Origin: Lentimicrobiaceae bacterium
GTDB taxonomy: Bacteria; Bacteroidota; Bacteroidia; Bacteroidales; SKPS01
DNA: 25,542 bases
NCBI GenBank assembly: GCA_007119395.1
Contig: SKPS01000289.1
Coordinates: 1-25,542 of the forward strand
Direction of reading: 5' to 3'
This document shows, piece after piece, positions 1 through 7,579 of the stretch; the first letter of the stretch is position 1, and each line of letters opens with the position of its first letter. The notes beneath the pieces were generated by a model, which did no database searches, was not told the origin of the DNA, and was given only the letters and a program-made list of their open reading frames with translations. The translations under genes were made by a program, and so were the position numbers.

Positions 1-396
1 AAGGCAATGAAAAACGACAAAGCCAAGCACACTGTGCTTCCACCTACACGATTCGGTCTGATTCAGATTACCCGGCAAAGGGTAAGACAGGAGATGGCGA
101 TAAAGACCGTTGAAAAATGTCCTGTTTGCAGTGGATCGGGAGAGGTCAAAGCAAGCATTGTGCTGATCGATGAAATTGAAAAACATATTCGTTACCTGGT
201 GCAGGAGCAGAACGCAAAGCATCTGAAACTGGCGGTGCACCCCTTTATTTACGCCTACCTTACCAAAGGGCTTATCTCTCTAAGGGTAAAGTGGTTCAGA
301 AAATACAAACGATGGGTTCATCTTGTGCCTGATAACGGATACCACTTTATGGAATACCATTTCTTCGACCGCAGAAACGAAGAGATCAACCTTTAG
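1..396 (+). CDS. rng: Ribonuclease E/G family endoribonuclease, C-terminal part (5' end outside window)
   Basis: The reading frame is open from the first base of the window and stops with TAG at 394-396, so only about the last 131 residues are present. It begins in the conserved stretch AKHTVLPPTRFGLIQITRQR, typical of RNase E/G just after the DNase I-like catalytic region. The next landmark is CPVCSGSG, the zinc-link (CPxCxG) that in E. coli RNase E holds protomers together. The family cleaves single-stranded RNA in rRNA maturation and mRNA turnover. The remaining ~85 residues form a short basic tail without the long scaffold of E. coli RNase E, so this is RNase G-like. An apparent ATG at 7 is internal. 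recX follows closely, which suggests co-transcription. The identity is secure; whether to name it rng or cafA is convention. Confidence 0.93.
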   Translation, partial: KAMKNDKAKHTVLPPTRFGLIQITRQRVRQEMAIKTVEKCPVCSGSGEVKASIVLIDEIEKHIRYLVQEQNAKHLKLAVHPFIYAYLTKGLISLRVKWFRKYKRWVHLVPDNGYHFMEYHFFDRRNEEINL

Positions 397-423
397 TGGC
401 AAGTGACAACAGATGGGTTTGAG

Positions 424-903
424 ATGAGCAGTGCCCCAACACCCGATGCCGAAGCAGCCCGCCGGAAAGCTGAAAAGTATTGTGCCTTTCAGGAGCGATG
501 CTCGCAGCAACTCAGAACGTATCTAAGCAAAATGGGGTTGCCACACACTTTGGTTGAAGATGTGATCCGGCACCTTATCAAAGAAGGATTCATTAATGAC
601 GAACGTTTTGCCCGCGCTTATGCGAGAGGCAAGTTCAGAAACAATGGGTGGGGACGCATACGGATCGCCATGGCCCTGAGACAACTCATGAACCAAAGCG
701 GTCATATTGATACTGCACTCGACGAAATTGATGAAGAGGAGTACCTTAGCTGCCTTGAAGAGCTACTGAGAAAAAAATGGCACAGCCTGGACAGTTCAGG
801 AAAGACAGTTCAGGAGAAGAAGCACCGGTTGGGAAAATGGGCTTATGGACGAGGGTATGAACCCGATCTGGTACAAAGAATGATTCAACAAATAATGAAA
901 TAA
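424..903 (+). CDS. recX: Regulatory protein RecX
   Basis: This ~159-residue protein has the usual RecX length and the all-helical tandem three-helix repeats. The hallmark motif is in the first third: the QLRTYLSKMG region followed by IKEGFINDERFARAYARGK. RecX binds and modulates the RecA filament in the cytoplasm. I chose the ATG at 424 because it gives a normal N-terminus. A GTG at 403 in the same frame would add seven residues and cannot be excluded. No Shine-Dalgarno sequence is visible, as for most genes here. The gene lies 27 bases after the RNase G stop and 7 bases before prfB, so the three probably form an operon. recA is not in the window. Confidence 0.88.
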   Translation: MSSAPTPDAEAARRKAEKYCAFQERCSQQLRTYLSKMGLPHTLVEDVIRHLIKEGFINDERFARAYARGKFRNNGWGRIRIAMALRQLMNQSGHIDTALDEIDEEEYLSCLEELLRKKWHSLDSSGKTVQEKKHRLGKWAYGRGYEPDLVQRMIQQIMK

Positions 904-910
904 GAGCGTA

Positions 911-2003
911 ATGAGCATTATTGAATTCAGAAAAGATTACTATGAGAGGCTGTTGGCCTTGAGGAGGTATCTTTGACATTGACAAAAAAGCGGAAGAGAT
1001 AAAAGCGCTGGAGGCCGAATCACAGGCTCCCGGGTTTTGGGATGACCCCACGGAGGCAGAAGCGGTCATGCGAAAAATCAAGCCTTTGCGAAAGTGGGTC
1101 GATGCATACCGTAAAGCGATGAGCACCTGGGATGATCTTGAAGTGTTGATGGAGTTTCACGAAGCAGGAGAAGCTACTGATGATGAGCTGGAAGCGCATT
1201 TTGGCAAATGCAAAAAGCAGATCGAAGACCTGGAATTCCTGAATATGTTATCGGCTGAGGAAGACCGGCTTCCGGCTATGCTCCAGATCAATTCGGGTGC
1301 CGGCGGTACGGAAAGTCAGGACTGGGCTGAGATGTTGATGCGTATGTACCTGCGCTGGGGTGAACGACACCAGATTAAAACCTCCATTGTTGACAAGCAG
1401 GATGGAGAGGTGGCCGGTGTGAAGCAGGTAACCATAGAGTTCGACGGCGAATATGCTTTTGGCAATCTCAAGGGTGAGAACGGAGTGCACCGGCTGGTGA
1501 GGCTTTCCCCTTTTGACTCAGCCAACAAACGCCACACCTCCTTTGCCTCCGTTTACGCTTACCCTGTTGTAGACGAGAACATTCAAATTGAAATCAACGC
1601 CTCAGACCTCTCATGGGACACGTTCAGAAGCTCCGGCCCCGGTGGGCAAAACGTAAATAAACTGGAGACGGCAGTCAGGTTGAGGCACGCTCCCTCAGGA
1701 ATTGTGGTTGAATGTCAGGAAACACGCTCTCAGATCCAAAACAGAGAAAAAGCAATACAAATGCTTCGTTCTCAGTTGTATGAAATTGAGCTAAGAAAGA
1801 AAAAAGAGGCACAAACTGCCATCGAAGGCAACAAAAAGAAGATCGAATGGGGCTCTCAGATCAGGTCATACGTTATGCACCCTTATAAGATGGTGAAAGA
1901 CCTGCGAACAGGTCAGGAAACCGGCAATGTTACAGCCGTAATGGATGGCGACCTGGACCCTTTTCTCAAGGCATACCTTATGGAGTATGGCCAAAGCAGA
2001 TAA
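911..2003 (+). CDS. prfB: Peptide chain release factor 2, expressed by programmed +1 frameshift
   Basis: Translation from ATG 911 gives 21 codons ending in leucine CTT (971-973), followed by in-frame TGA at 974-976. Skipping T974 continues the frame from GAC 975 to TAA 2001-2003, giving 363 residues, the normal RF2 length. The joined protein starts MSIIEFRKDYYERLLALRRY and continues with DIDKKAEEIKALEAES. The specificity tripeptide SPF is at residues 199-201, and the catalytic GGQ, which triggers peptidyl-tRNA hydrolysis, is at 244-246 within RSSGPGGQNVNK. RF2 reads UAA and UGA, so low RF2 favours frameshifting and raises its own synthesis. An annotation beginning at the internal ATG 1068 would lose about 52 residues. 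This is the known autoregulatory arrangement, not a sequencing error. It sits in an operon-like series after recX. Confidence 0.96.
962..977 (+). promoter_or_regulatory. RF2 programmed frameshift signal
   Basis: The sequence AGGAGGTATCTTTGAC contains a Shine-Dalgarno-like AGGAGG (962-967), a 3-base spacer, the slippery CTT codon, the in-frame TGA stop and a following C. It differs from the E. coli prfB site (AGGGGGTATCTTTGAC) by one base. Spacing and order are exact. The anti-SD pairing in the elongating ribosome promotes the +1 slip, and the poor UGA-C termination context gives time for it. Confidence 0.96.
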
Positions 2004-2016
2004 TGGGTGACAAAGT

Positions 2017-2047
2017 GTTGCCCAATCATCTCTTTTCTATATATTTG
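2017..2047 (+). promoter_or_regulatory. Bacteroidota-type promoter before the outer-membrane protein gene
   Basis: The -7 element TATATTTG (2040-2047) matches the phylum consensus TAnnTTTG exactly. GTTG at 2017-2020 lies 19 bases upstream, as expected for the -33 element. Transcription would start about 2052-2054, right at the annotated ATG, so the mRNA would be leaderless or translation starts further in. Confidence 0.6.
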
Positions 2048-2053
2048 TAGTCA

Positions 2054-2701
2054 ATGAATTGCTTGGCCAACCCATTGAACAGAAATCCTCAACGGCACAC
2101 ATTGCATTGTGATCGCCGTAAAGCACGGCTTTTTGCAAGCTGTGTGATATTCTTGCTGCTGTTGTCTGTCACGGGTTCCCCTCTTTCGGCACAAGACACA
2201 GCAGTTGGCACCAACCCTACCCACAGACCCGGTTTTGGCATTGGGCCGGCAACCGGTTTTATCGTCTCTTCGGAAGTTGATCAGATTGTTTTCCCCGGAT
2301 TCAATGTGATGTCTGTTTGGCATAGCAATGATTGGATGGTTGAATTAAGGGGGCGCTTTTTCTTTGGTGATATTGATGTGTACCATTTTGAAGTGGCAGG
2401 TTACAGGCCCCTGGCCGATGAAAACCCCAGGCTATTTGCCGGTGGAGGACTTGGTTACGGAGGGATGAACAGAAAAGAGACCGTGGTGCACAATATCAAC
2501 AACCAACCTGTTCCGGGCCTGTTTTACCACAACGGCAATGGGTTGCACGCTTTCCTTGGGTTTGCATTCACCTATCCGTCATTCCGTTTCGTCACGCTCA
2601 GAACCGATGTAGACTATTTTATTGCCTTATACCATATCGACGAGATGAGGATGCCATCAGGGCTGAGAATCGGGCTCACGATGATCCTTCACACCCCTTG
2701 A
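2054..2701 (+). CDS. Putative outer-membrane beta-barrel protein of unknown function
   Basis: This 215-residue protein has a long basic N-terminal region, a hydrophobic signal segment (about residues 27-40) and a likely signal peptidase I site after SPLSA (residue 46). The mature part is rich in alternating aromatic and small residues and in glycine pairs, for example FAGGGLGYGGMN, ending in LRIGLTMILHTP. This is consistent with a small beta-barrel of roughly eight strands in the outer membrane. I do not recognise a specific family. The 26-residue stretch before the hydrophobic core is unusually long, and TTG codons at 2063, 2075 or 2102 might be the true start. The 3' end overlaps the convergent GH3/serine hydrolase gene by 45 bases. 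It has its own promoter directly upstream, so it is probably not driven only by the prfB operon. Confidence 0.7.
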   Translation: MNCLANPLNRNPQRHTLHCDRRKARLFASCVIFLLLLSVTGSPLSAQDTAVGTNPTHRPGFGIGPATGFIVSSEVDQIVFPGFNVMSVWHSNDWMVELRGRFFFGDIDVYHFEVAGYRPLADENPRLFAGGGLGYGGMNRKETVVHNINNQPVPGLFYHNGNGLHAFLGFAFTYPSFRFVTLRTDVDYFIALYHIDEMRMPSGLRIGLTMILHTP

Positions 2702-5560
2702 GTGTTCTGCGGCAAACATCACCTCATACACTGCCTGATGAACCTGTTCCCGCACCCTGAAAAAATTGATCTTGCGATTCTCTACATTGGGATGAATTCT
2801 GTTTGAAAGGAAGACAAACACGATTTCATGGTCCGGGTCAACCCAGAAGCAAGTACCTGTAAACCCCAGGTGGCCAAACGTATTGGGTGAAGCCGAGCTG
2901 GCTATCTGTCGGCTATCGGATGCAGGCATGTCAAAGCCGAGGCCCCGTCGCCCACCACCCTGCCGGGTAGCAAATTGCGCAATAGTTTCAGCATCAAGCA
3001 GCCTGACTCCTCCATACGCACCTCCGTTCAACAACATCTGCCCAATTATCCCCAGGTCATTAGCATTGCTGAACAAACCGGCATTGCCGGCAACACCCCC
3101 CAGCAGCGCAGCCGTTGGGTCATGCACCGTTCCATGTACCAGCTGACGCCGCCACCGAAGATCCATTGCCGTTGGAACGACCTGCTGATCACTGAAACGA
3201 TCCAGCGGATTAAAAGCAGAATGTCTCAACCCCAGGGGGGCATAAAAACTCATCTCAAGGTATCTGTCGAAAGGGATACCATTGGTGCTGTCAATGGCCA
3301 TATGTAGAAGCACCATGTTGGCGTCGCTGTAGCGGTATCCCGGCTGACGATCCGGAACCATGGCAACGGTTCTGGCCCATAAAGTATCAAGGTAATGGCG
3401 ATACATGTACAGGTTTCGCGCCACAGAAACATCAGCACTGTCATGCACTCTTGTGGTTGAATACATTTCGATGAAGCGGCTTCTCCCTCCGGCTCTGGTA
3501 CCGGTTGTAAGGAAAGGCTGAATGGGCAATGCGGCCGGTAATCCGGAACGATGGGTCAGCAGGTGCCGCAGCGGGATATTAAACACATGGTTTCTCGCGG
3601 GTGCCATCATCGCAAGGGTATCGGCAAAAAGGGTAATACCCGGAGCAGGGATGCGTCTGAAATAGCGCCCCAGTGGGTGGTCCAGGTGCATCTTCCCCTC
3701 TTCGGTCATCTTCATCATGGCAAGCGTTGTAGCCGCCACCTTGGTTACGGATGCCACATCATAGAGGTGCTGCCAGTTCACAGGATCGCCTGAAGTGTAG
3801 TCTGTTTCTCCGTACGAACGATGCCAAACCACGTGGCCTCCCTTTGCGACAAACACCTGGCATCCGGGGAAAGCCCCGTTTCTGATTGCCTCTCCAATGA
3901 TAGAGTCGACGTTGCGAAACATCGCGGAAGGCCATCCCAGGGCTTCCGGTATGGTATAATTCAGTCTGATGACCGGTGCAACGGGTTGCCCCATCCCCCC
4001 TTTCAGCTCCGGGGAGAGGTCGTACGGCACAACGCCTCCAGCCACCAGCCCCCCATACAGTATGTTGGCTACCTGGCTCCAGATGCGGGGTGCCTCCGAA
4101 TCGGGCAGGTGGAGCACAACAGATTGTTGCCCAAGGAGAGCCAGTTGCTCAACATTGCCGGCATGAACAACCACTGTACCGGGAAGCTTCATCACAGCAG
4201 ACAGACTCTCTTCATCAGGCCAGTGATCACCATGAAGAACCACCACATTGGTGGCGCCCTGTCCTGGAACCAATGGCCTCCCTTCCGCGTACCTTCGGGT
4301 GGTGAAGTTGACAAAATAGCGCAAGGTGCCTGTAAGCTCTTCTTGGTTTGTGCCTGCCGGCAGGTGAAGCACCATCAGGTTTTGAACCGACCGGTCACGC
4401 AAAGGCAACAGTTCAGCAGAGTCGTGAAGTCTGACAACCGCTGCCCTGTTCAACGCCAGATGGAACTCCATTAATCGGGCGCGTGAAAAATGATCCTCTG
4501 TGATGTCAACATGATGCCCATCATGGTGTAACAACCACTCTTTATATAGCAAGATACGCCATACGGCCAGATCTACAGCATTGCTGAAAGGGCGCTCTCG
4601 CTGGTATCGCTGCACCAGCTTTTTCAGATCAGGCGGGGTGATGGCACCAACGGTTGAAAAATCTGCACCCGCCATCAGGTTTTGCACAATCCTTTCGGCA
4701 GAGTTGGCTATGCCGGAGGTGAAGAGCAAGCCATGAAACCCAAAACGTGCCATAATCATTTCGCGCAAGGAGATCTCTTGGGCCTCACCTATTGCTTCGT
4801 CGGATACTCTCAATGCGGGCAGTGATGGGGAGATCAGCCGCGCCCAAAACGGCTCCAGCAGCGTATCAGAAAGCCGGTCTGGCGCACCATCTTCCATTAG
4901 TGCCTTCGGTAGTTCAAATACAGGTATTACACCCCTTTCGAGCGCCAGGTCAACGAACTGATTCAGCCACTTTGCCTGCCGGATAAGCAGCAAAGTGTCA
5001 GGCAATGAAACAGTGTGCAAACGGTCAATCCAAAGGGGGTAAAGCACTGCGTTCAAACCACAGCCACTATGCTGATCCAGGTAATGTATAAGGTAGCGTG
5101 TGATCAATGAATCGCACCCCACTTGCAGCAAGTGTGCCAAGGGGAGCATCATCGGTAAGCCGATCGGGGTTCCAATGGGTGAGCCAAATGCAACAGGGGG
5201 GATCAAGGTATCTGGGTAACGCTTCGTCAGCTCTGCATAAAACCTTAAAGAATCGTGCTCCACAAGCAGGTTGCCGGCTCCCTCACCTGAAAAGAGAGCA
5301 CTGGCTTGAAGCTCCCTTACTGGCACAGCCTCCATCAGCAACTGAAGTATTTTCTCCTCAGCCGTCATCTCTGAAAACACAGAATCGGCCCATACCCCCT
5401 CTACATCCGGCAGCGGTACTGTGGGCAACGCATCACGGGAGGCTCCACACCGCCCCAAATATGAAAAGAGCAATACGGCAACCACCACGAGGATGGTTCC
5501 GGCTGCCAGACCAACAAAACCTTTGCGACCCATACGCCGAAGTACGATACGGTATGCCAT
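2657..5560 (-). CDS. GH3-like domain / serine hydrolase (beta-lactamase fold) fusion, GH3 half degenerate
   Basis: The protein has 967 residues. A basic N-terminus is followed by one hydrophobic segment (about 15-35), so it is probably exported or membrane-anchored. LGRC at 35-38 is a poor lipobox. Residues ~55-345 resemble the GH3 (NagZ-type) barrel and ~355-565 its C-terminal domain. Residues ~575-950 form a class C beta-lactamase/PBP-like hydrolase with S604-V-T-K607 (SxxK), Y744-S745 and H897-L-G899 near the third motif. Such fusions are known in Bacteroidota and are thought to act on peptidoglycan muropeptides. Here the GH3 nucleophile motif, normally F-[TS]-D, reads FTSG (residues 280-283). 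The KHFPGHGDT loop is absent, replaced by FELPKALMEDG near 215-225. The hexosaminidase half is therefore probably inactive while the serine hydrolase half looks competent. The gene is monocistronic, convergent with the outer-membrane protein gene and divergent from the OsmC gene. Confidence 0.85.
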   Translation of the reverse strand: MAYRIVLRRMGRKGFVGLAAGTILVVVAVLLFSYLGRCGASRDALPTVPLPDVEGVWADSVFSEMTAEEKILQLLMEAVPVRELQASALFSGEGAGNLLVEHDSLRFYAELTKRYPDTLIPPVAFGSPIGTPIGLPMMLPLAHLLQVGCDSLITRYLIHYLDQHSGCGLNAVLYPLWIDRLHTVSLPDTLLLIRQAKWLNQFVDLALERGVIPVFELPKALMEDGAPDRLSDTLLEPFWARLISPSLPALRVSDEAIGEAQEISLREMIMARFGFHGLLFTSGIANSAERIVQNLMAGADFSTVGAITPPDLKKLVQRYQRERPFSNAVDLAVWRILLYKEWLLHHDGHHVDITEDHFSRARLMEFHLALNRAAVVRLHDSAELLPLRDRSVQNLMVLHLPAGTNQEELTGTLRYFVNFTTRRYAEGRPLVPGQGATNVVVLHGDHWPDEESLSAVMKLPGTVVVHAGNVEQLALLGQQSVVLHLPDSEAPRIWSQVANILYGGLVAGGVVPYDLSPELKGGMGQPVAPVIRLNYTIPEALGWPSAMFRNVDSIIGEAIRNGAFPGCQVFVAKGGHVVWHRSYGETDYTSGDPVNWQHLYDVASVTKVAATTLAMMKMTEEGKMHLDHPLGRYFRRIPAPGITLFADTLAMMAPARNHVFNIPLRHLLTHRSGLPAALPIQPFLTTGTRAGGRSRFIEMYSTTRVHDSADVSVARNLYMYRHYLDTLWARTVAMVPDRQPGYRYSDANMVLLHMAIDSTNGIPFDRYLEMSFYAPLGLRHSAFNPLDRFSDQQVVPTAMDLRWRRQLVHGTVHDPTAALLGGVAGNAGLFSNANDLGIIGQMLLNGGAYGGVRLLDAETIAQFATRQGGGRRGLGFDMPASDSRQIASSASPNTFGHLGFTGTCFWVDPDHEIVFVFLSNRIHPNVENRKINFFRVREQVHQAVYEVMFAAEHSRGVKDHREPDSQP

Positions 5561-5684
5561 ATTTGCCTCTTTATGTCATCAGATTATGTTCCCCAAAGCG
5601 GGCTATTCTTCATACCACAACCTGAATCAACATCGTCTTGACGAAAATAACACATTTCAAAGCGTCAGACATCAACACATTCAC

Positions 5685-5692
5685 TATTTTTG
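5685..5692 (+). promoter_or_regulatory. Possible -7 promoter element of the OsmC-family gene
   Basis: TATTTTTG matches TAnnTTTG exactly and lies about 45 bases before the preferred OsmC start at 5737. No TTG or TTTG is seen at the expected distance upstream, so only half of the promoter is supported. It lies downstream of the alternative ATG at 5638, which argues for the later start. Confidence 0.4.
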
Positions 5693-5736
5693 TCAACAAA
5701 ACTCTATACATCAGCAAAAACAAAACACACAACCAC

Positions 5737-6141
5737 ATGACAACCATTCACACCCAATACACAGGGGGTCTGCGTACCACGGCCCGGCACCTCCCTTCGG
5801 GATCTGTGCTTATCACGGATGCTCCTGTTGACAACAAGGGGAAAGGGGAAGCTTTTTCACCCACGGATCTTCTGGCCACTTCACTTGGCAGTTGTATGTT
5901 GACCATCATAGGCATTGCAGCGCAGGAACATGGCTTCGATATTGATGGCACAGAGATGGAGACCACCAAAATCATGGCCTCTTCACCCCGCAGGGTGAGT
6001 GAAATAGTACTCCGGTTCAGGTTTCCCCACACCAACTACACGACCAAACAAAAAAGGCTCATTGAGGCAGCCATTCGCAATTGCCCTGTGGCACAGAGCA
6101 TCCATCCTGATCTACAGGTAACCGTTCACCACAACCTTTAG
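5737..6141 (+). CDS. OsmC family protein
   Basis: This 134-residue OsmC/Ohr-superfamily protein has the two conserved cysteines: C53 in ATSLGSCMLTIIG and C116 in RNCPVAQSIHPDL. In characterised members they reduce organic hydroperoxides, in the cytoplasm, using a thiol reductant. The short length and the EAFSPTDLLATSLGSC motif are closer to the OsmC/YhfA-like branch than to Ohr. The substrate is therefore uncertain and it should not be called osmC with confidence. I chose ATG 5737 because it gives the usual family N-terminus (MTTIHTQYTGG) and a TAnnTTTG element lies just upstream. An ATG at 5638 in the same frame would add 33 residues of low-complexity sequence. The gene stands alone, divergent from the GH3/serine hydrolase gene. 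Confidence 0.88.
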   Translation: MTTIHTQYTGGLRTTARHLPSGSVLITDAPVDNKGKGEAFSPTDLLATSLGSCMLTIIGIAAQEHGFDIDGTEMETTKIMASSPRRVSEIVLRFRFPHTNYTTKQKRLIEAAIRNCPVAQSIHPDLQVTVHHNL

Positions 6142-6383
6142 TGGCCGAGAGGGTTTGGTTTTGCCGGAATCCGGAATGGCTGCAACGCAAAGCAGCATAA
6201 AGAATAAACCTCCCTGCAGAACCGGGGATAGATGACGAAACAGGAGATTAAGTGCAAGAAATTTCACGTCATTCGTCCCGGCTAAACAAGGTTGATGTAT
6301 CTTCGCTGCCAAAAGGCGACCTACATTGCACCTTCGGCAGAAGTGAGATAGTGTAATGGCTGCCAATTATTTATATGACGTTA
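6142..6383 (+). other. 242-base gap without a convincing gene
   Basis: Between the OsmC and RNA methyltransferase genes I see no promoter match, terminator or clear coding sequence. It contains a tandem duplication of CCGGAAT (6164-6177) and possible long-range pairing of GACGAA near 6233 with TTCGTC near 6271. An 84-codon minus-strand frame (6112-6366) stays open through the gap and includes FCRRCNVGRLLAAKIHQP, but it has no recognised domain and overlaps the OsmC 3' end. It could be an eroded gene, a repeat copy or a structured RNA. Confidence 0.35.
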
Positions 6384-7523
6384 ATGAACACAGTGAGAGA
6401 ACAAGAGTTTACCATGCTAGCCAAGACCATGGCAGGATTGGAGCAGCCATTGGCCGATGAGCTGGTGGAGTTGGGGGTGAAAGACCCGGTCATCGGAAAC
6501 AGGGCCATCACCTTTAAAGCCAACCATGAGCTGACCTATAAAGTCAACTTATGGAGCCGGTTGGCGCTAAGGTTTTTGAGGAAGGTTGATGAGTTTACCA
6601 TTTCGGATGCACAGGGACTATACGATGGTATGGGGAAAACACCCTGGTTTAAAATCATAGGGGTGGATCAAACTTTCCGAATTGACAACACCATCAGCTC
6701 CGATTTTTTCAATAGCCCTTTGTATGCTGTGCAGCTTGCCAAGGATGCCATTGTGGATCAATTTCGCCGCCGTTTCAACAAGCGCCCTTCCATCGAGAAG
6801 GAGTACCCCGATTTTACTCTGTTGCTGGCCATCAAACAAAACCATTGCACCGTTTACCTTGACAGCACGGGTGATGCACTGTTTAAAAGAGGGTACCGTA
6901 TCAGCACGGTGGCAGCTCCGATCAATGAAGTGTTGGCGGCAGGTATTCTCAGAATCAGTGGTTGGAAACCGGAAATACCGCTGATTGACCCCATGTGTGG
7001 ATCGGGCACCTTCCCTGTAGAGGCAGCGTTGATGGGGATGAATATCCCACCGGGGTTTAAAAGAAACCACTTTGGGTTTATGAAATGGCCCGATTTTCAA
7101 ACCATGGCATGGAAAAAGTGTAAAGCAGGCATCTTCCGGGAACAGAAGGATGTGGAACTCGCCATCTATGGATACGATGTCTCGAAACGGAACCTGGAGA
7201 TTGCCAAAGAGAACATCCGGTTGCTGAGAATGCACAAAGACATCCATCTGGAGCACATGGATTTCTTGCAACTGGATCCGCCTGAACCAAATGGAATTAT
7301 TATAATGAATCCCCCTTATGGCGAACGTTTGATCAAGGAAAACATGCAGGCCTTTTACCGCAACATTGGTGACACGCTCAAAAAAAAGTTTCAGGGATAC
7401 ACTGCCTGGATCGTGAGCTCCGACATGGACTCACTCAAACACATTGGCTTAAAGCCCAGCTCAAAACACACTGTATTCAATGGAAAGCTAGAGTGCAAAC
7501 TGCTCTCTTTCAAGCTCTATTGA
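6384..7523 (+). CDS. rlmL: THUMP-domain class I SAM-dependent RNA methyltransferase (23S rRNA guanine-N2, RlmL N-terminal type)
   Basis: The protein is about 379 residues: an N-terminal THUMP RNA-binding domain (to about residue 160) followed by a Rossmann methyltransferase. The SAM-binding motif I is D202-PMCGSGTF, and the catalytic motif IV is N309-PPYGERL, the NPPY signature of enzymes that methylate exocyclic amino groups. The length matches the first half of E. coli RlmL, which makes m2G2445 in 23S rRNA. There is no RlmK-like second half. The start is ambiguous: ATG 6375, ATG 6384 and GTG 6393 are in frame, and family alignments normally begin just before MLAKTMAGLEQPL. No Shine-Dalgarno or consensus promoter is evident upstream. 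pfkA follows after 56 bases. The exact modified nucleotide is inferred from the family. Confidence 0.88.
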   Translation: MNTVREQEFTMLAKTMAGLEQPLADELVELGVKDPVIGNRAITFKANHELTYKVNLWSRLALRFLRKVDEFTISDAQGLYDGMGKTPWFKIIGVDQTFRIDNTISSDFFNSPLYAVQLAKDAIVDQFRRRFNKRPSIEKEYPDFTLLLAIKQNHCTVYLDSTGDALFKRGYRISTVAAPINEVLAAGILRISGWKPEIPLIDPMCGSGTFPVEAALMGMNIPPGFKRNHFGFMKWPDFQTMAWKKCKAGIFREQKDVELAIYGYDVSKRNLEIAKENIRLLRMHKDIHLEHMDFLQLDPPEPNGIIIMNPPYGERLIKENMQAFYRNIGDTLKKKFQGYTAWIVSSDMDSLKHIGLKPSSKHTVFNGKLECKLLSFKLY

Positions 7524-7526
7524 GAT

Positions 7527-7564
7527 TGACTGTCAGATGTCCTGCGGACAACCCGTCAAACGGG
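7527..7564 (+). other. Cluster of short inverted repeats between rlmL and pfkA
   Basis: Three perfect short inverted repeats fill the gap. TGAC-t-GTCA is at 7527-7535, TGTCC-tgc-GGACA at 7538-7550 and CCCGT-caa-ACGGG at 7552-7564. The last two would make adjacent 5-bp hairpins with 3-base loops, ending 15 bases before the pfkA start. No U-run follows, so this is not a standard intrinsic terminator. It may shape mRNA processing or pfkA translation, or it may be chance. Confidence 0.35.
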
Positions 7565-7579
7565 GAAATATCATGGGTT

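Noticed and set aside
974..976. In-frame TGA in prfB as a pseudogene or sequencing error
   Set aside because: The surrounding AGGAGGTATCTTTGAC is the known programmed frameshift site and the downstream frame is intact to its normal end.
3821..4474. 217-codon plus-strand ORF
   Set aside because: It lies wholly antisense to the GH3/serine hydrolase coding region, has no recognisable domain and is rich in Arg, Pro and His as expected for a shadow frame.
5440..5460. Lipoprotein signal in the GH3/serine hydrolase (cysteine at residue 38)
   Set aside because: The residues before the cysteine are LGR, and arginine at -1 does not fit a lipobox; a signal anchor is more likely.
6112..6366. 84-codon minus-strand ORF as a gene
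   Set aside because: No family is recognised, there is no promoter, and it overlaps the OsmC 3' end; kept only as an open question about the gap.
6618..7271. 217-codon minus-strand ORF
   Set aside because: It is antisense to the rRNA methyltransferase, whose motifs are certain; no domain is visible in the minus frame.
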